From contig NZ_WVIE01000004.1 of NCBI RefSeq assembly GCF_010091945.1, forward strand, positions 124,001 to 188,000: a stretch of 64,000 nt of DNA, read 5' to 3'. The translations under genes and the position numbers were made by a program. How positions within the stretch are numbered: position 1 is the first letter of the stretch; every line of letters begins with the position of its first letter. This DNA is from Myxacorys almedinensis A (lineage in GTDB: Bacteria; Cyanobacteriota; Cyanobacteriia; Leptolyngbyales; Leptolyngbyaceae). Shown one piece after another: positions 63,108 to 64,000 of this stretch. Below the pieces are notes generated by a model. The model made no database searches, was not told where the DNA came from, and was given only the letters and a program-made list of their open reading frames with translations.

Positions 63108-63992
63108 CTACGTTACTAGCTGAATGAGGGCTTGTCCGGGGTTATCTTGCTTAACCAACGATTCTCCCACCAAAACCGCCGTTGCCCCTGCTGCTCGCAC
63201 CACCGCAATATCGTCGGGGCGATGGATGCCAGACTCGCTGACTGTGACAATTCCGCGCTCTGCCAGCCGAACGCTCCGCGCGGTCAGAATGTCGTGGGTG
63301 GTGCTTAGGTCAACCGAAAAATCTTTGAGATTGCGATTGTTAATCCCGATCGCCGTTACCCCTTCCAAGGCAAGGACGCGATCGATCTCGGCTAGGGTAT
63401 GCACTTCGATCAGTGCCGTCATGCCTAGCGTTTTGACGATCTTTAAGAAATACTGTAGATCTTTATCGGGCAAGACAGCGGCGATCAAGAGAACGGCATC
63501 GGCTCCGTGCAGTTTTGCCCAATACATCTGGTAGGGATAAATGATGAAGTCTTTACACAAAAGCGGTAAGTCAACCGCCGTGCGGATGTTCGCCAAATTC
63601 TCAAAGCTGCCTTGAAAAAACTTCTCGTCGGTTAAAACGGAGAGACAGGATGCCCCACCAGCAACGTAAGACTGGGCGATCGCAACGGGGTCAAAATCTT
63701 CCCGAATCACGCCTTTGCTGGGAGACGCTTTTTTGACTTCGGCAATCACGGCGGGCGTCGTTTTGCCGTTTTGCAAGGCTGCCAAAAAGTCGCGGGGCTG
63801 AGTGGGCTGCTCTGCCATCTGTTTCTGCAATTTGCTCAGGGGCAGTTTCTCTCGCATTTGAGCCACTTCGATTTCTTTGTGCCACACGATTTCTTCAAGA
63901 ATGTTCTGAGGTTCATTTTCTGGCGCTTTGACCTGGTATCGCAATTGCTCTACCGCGATCGCAGGATTAGGACGACGACGACGAATTTCCAT
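63108..63992 (-). CDS. trpC: Indole-3-glycerol phosphate synthase
   Basis: 294 residues, TIM barrel that closes the ring of carboxyphenylaminodeoxyribulose phosphate in tryptophan synthesis. Seen: [12 protein letters not shown] (catalytic Lys and phosphate site), [44 protein letters not shown], and the C-terminal [26 protein letters not shown]. Full length, start ATG 63992, 8 nt from the window edge. It is a single gene here, not in a trp operon, as is usual in cyanobacteria. Confidence 0.95.
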   Translation of the reverse strand: MEIRRRRPNPAIAVEQLRYQVKAPENEPQNILEEIVWHKEIEVAQMREKLPLSKLQKQMAEQPTQPRDFLAALQNGKTTPAVIAEVKKASPSKGVIREDFDPVAIAQSYVAGGASCLSVLTDEKFFQGSFENLANIRTAVDLPLLCKDFIIYPYQMYWAKLHGADAVLLIAAVLPDKDLQYFLKIVKTLGMTALIEVHTLAEIDRVLALEGVTAIGINNRNLKDFSVDLSTTHDILTARSVRLAERGIVTVSESGIHRPDDIAVVRAAGATAVLVGESLVKQDNPGQALIQLVT

Positions 63993-64000
63993 GGTGCACA

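Noticed and set aside
1-64000. CRISPR array, prophage, IS element or CIRCE operator
   Set aside because: I looked for regularly spaced repeats, transposase or integrase motifs, and the TTAGCACTC-N9-GAGTGCTAA operator, and found none.

Overview
The window is cyanobacterial chromosome. The evidence is the very frequent GCGATCGC (HIP1) octamer in genes and gaps, a gyrA of cyanobacterial type, an mntC-A-B manganese transporter in the cyanobacterial gene order, a pilM-N-O-Q pilus operon without pilP, a carotenoid desaturase of the CrtD type, a PEP-CTERM protein, and several families found mainly in cyanobacteria (DUF3352, DUF5340-like, TerB C-terminal coiled-coil protein). Gene style suggests a filamentous Leptolyngbya-like or Oscillatoriales-type strain, but the sequence does not fix the genus. 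I saw no rRNA, tRNA, CRISPR array, prophage or insertion sequence.

Layout. 0-9 kb: the 3' end of recF, a 21-bp minisatellite, a lidless Hsp70-like ATPase, an exported protein, a HEAT-repeat protein, gyrA with a clear promoter, and a BrxD/DUF2791-type P-loop ATPase. 9-13 kb: a PEP-CTERM protein, a membrane-anchored coiled-coil protein with a TerB-C-like end, and an MFS transporter. 13-18.4 kb: pilM-pilN-pilO-pilQ on the minus strand. 19-28 kb: FAD oxidoreductase, C-terminal processing protease, a membrane-anchored protein overlapping a YdcF-type gene, fructosamine-kinase-like and M16 peptidase genes, an internal fragment of prfC (RF3), and crtD. 28-36 kb: an AT-rich orphan gene, a broken acyltransferase, a methyltransferase, a single-domain response regulator, HAD, M20 and CDF genes, and a DUF3352 protein. 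36-45 kb: rhodanese, hrcA, mntCAB, a rhomboid protease, a GPH-type symporter, a phosphoribosyltransferase and a small MshEN-like protein.

45.7-60 kb is a one-direction exopolysaccharide locus: glycosyltransferase, Wzc-like BY-kinase, a HepC-like sugar-phosphate transferase next to a HepA-like ABC exporter, three more glycosyltransferases, a Wzy/ligase-type membrane protein, a methyltransferase and a small membrane protein. It ends at a strong hairpin facing an alanine-glyoxylate aminotransferase-type gene. The window closes with a coiled-coil protein, a DUF5340-like protein and trpC, all on the minus strand.

The least ordinary signals are: a BrxD-like ATPase near a TerB-C coiled-coil membrane protein, without the helicase usually seen with them; a 36-bp dispersed repeat at the 3' ends of two unrelated genes, one of which takes its last codons from the repeat; the 21-bp minisatellite behind recF; an RF3 fragment whose homology begins at a HIP1 site; the HepC/HepA pair inside an EPS locus that lacks visible Wzx and Wza; and a set of short tandem duplications next to gene ends.
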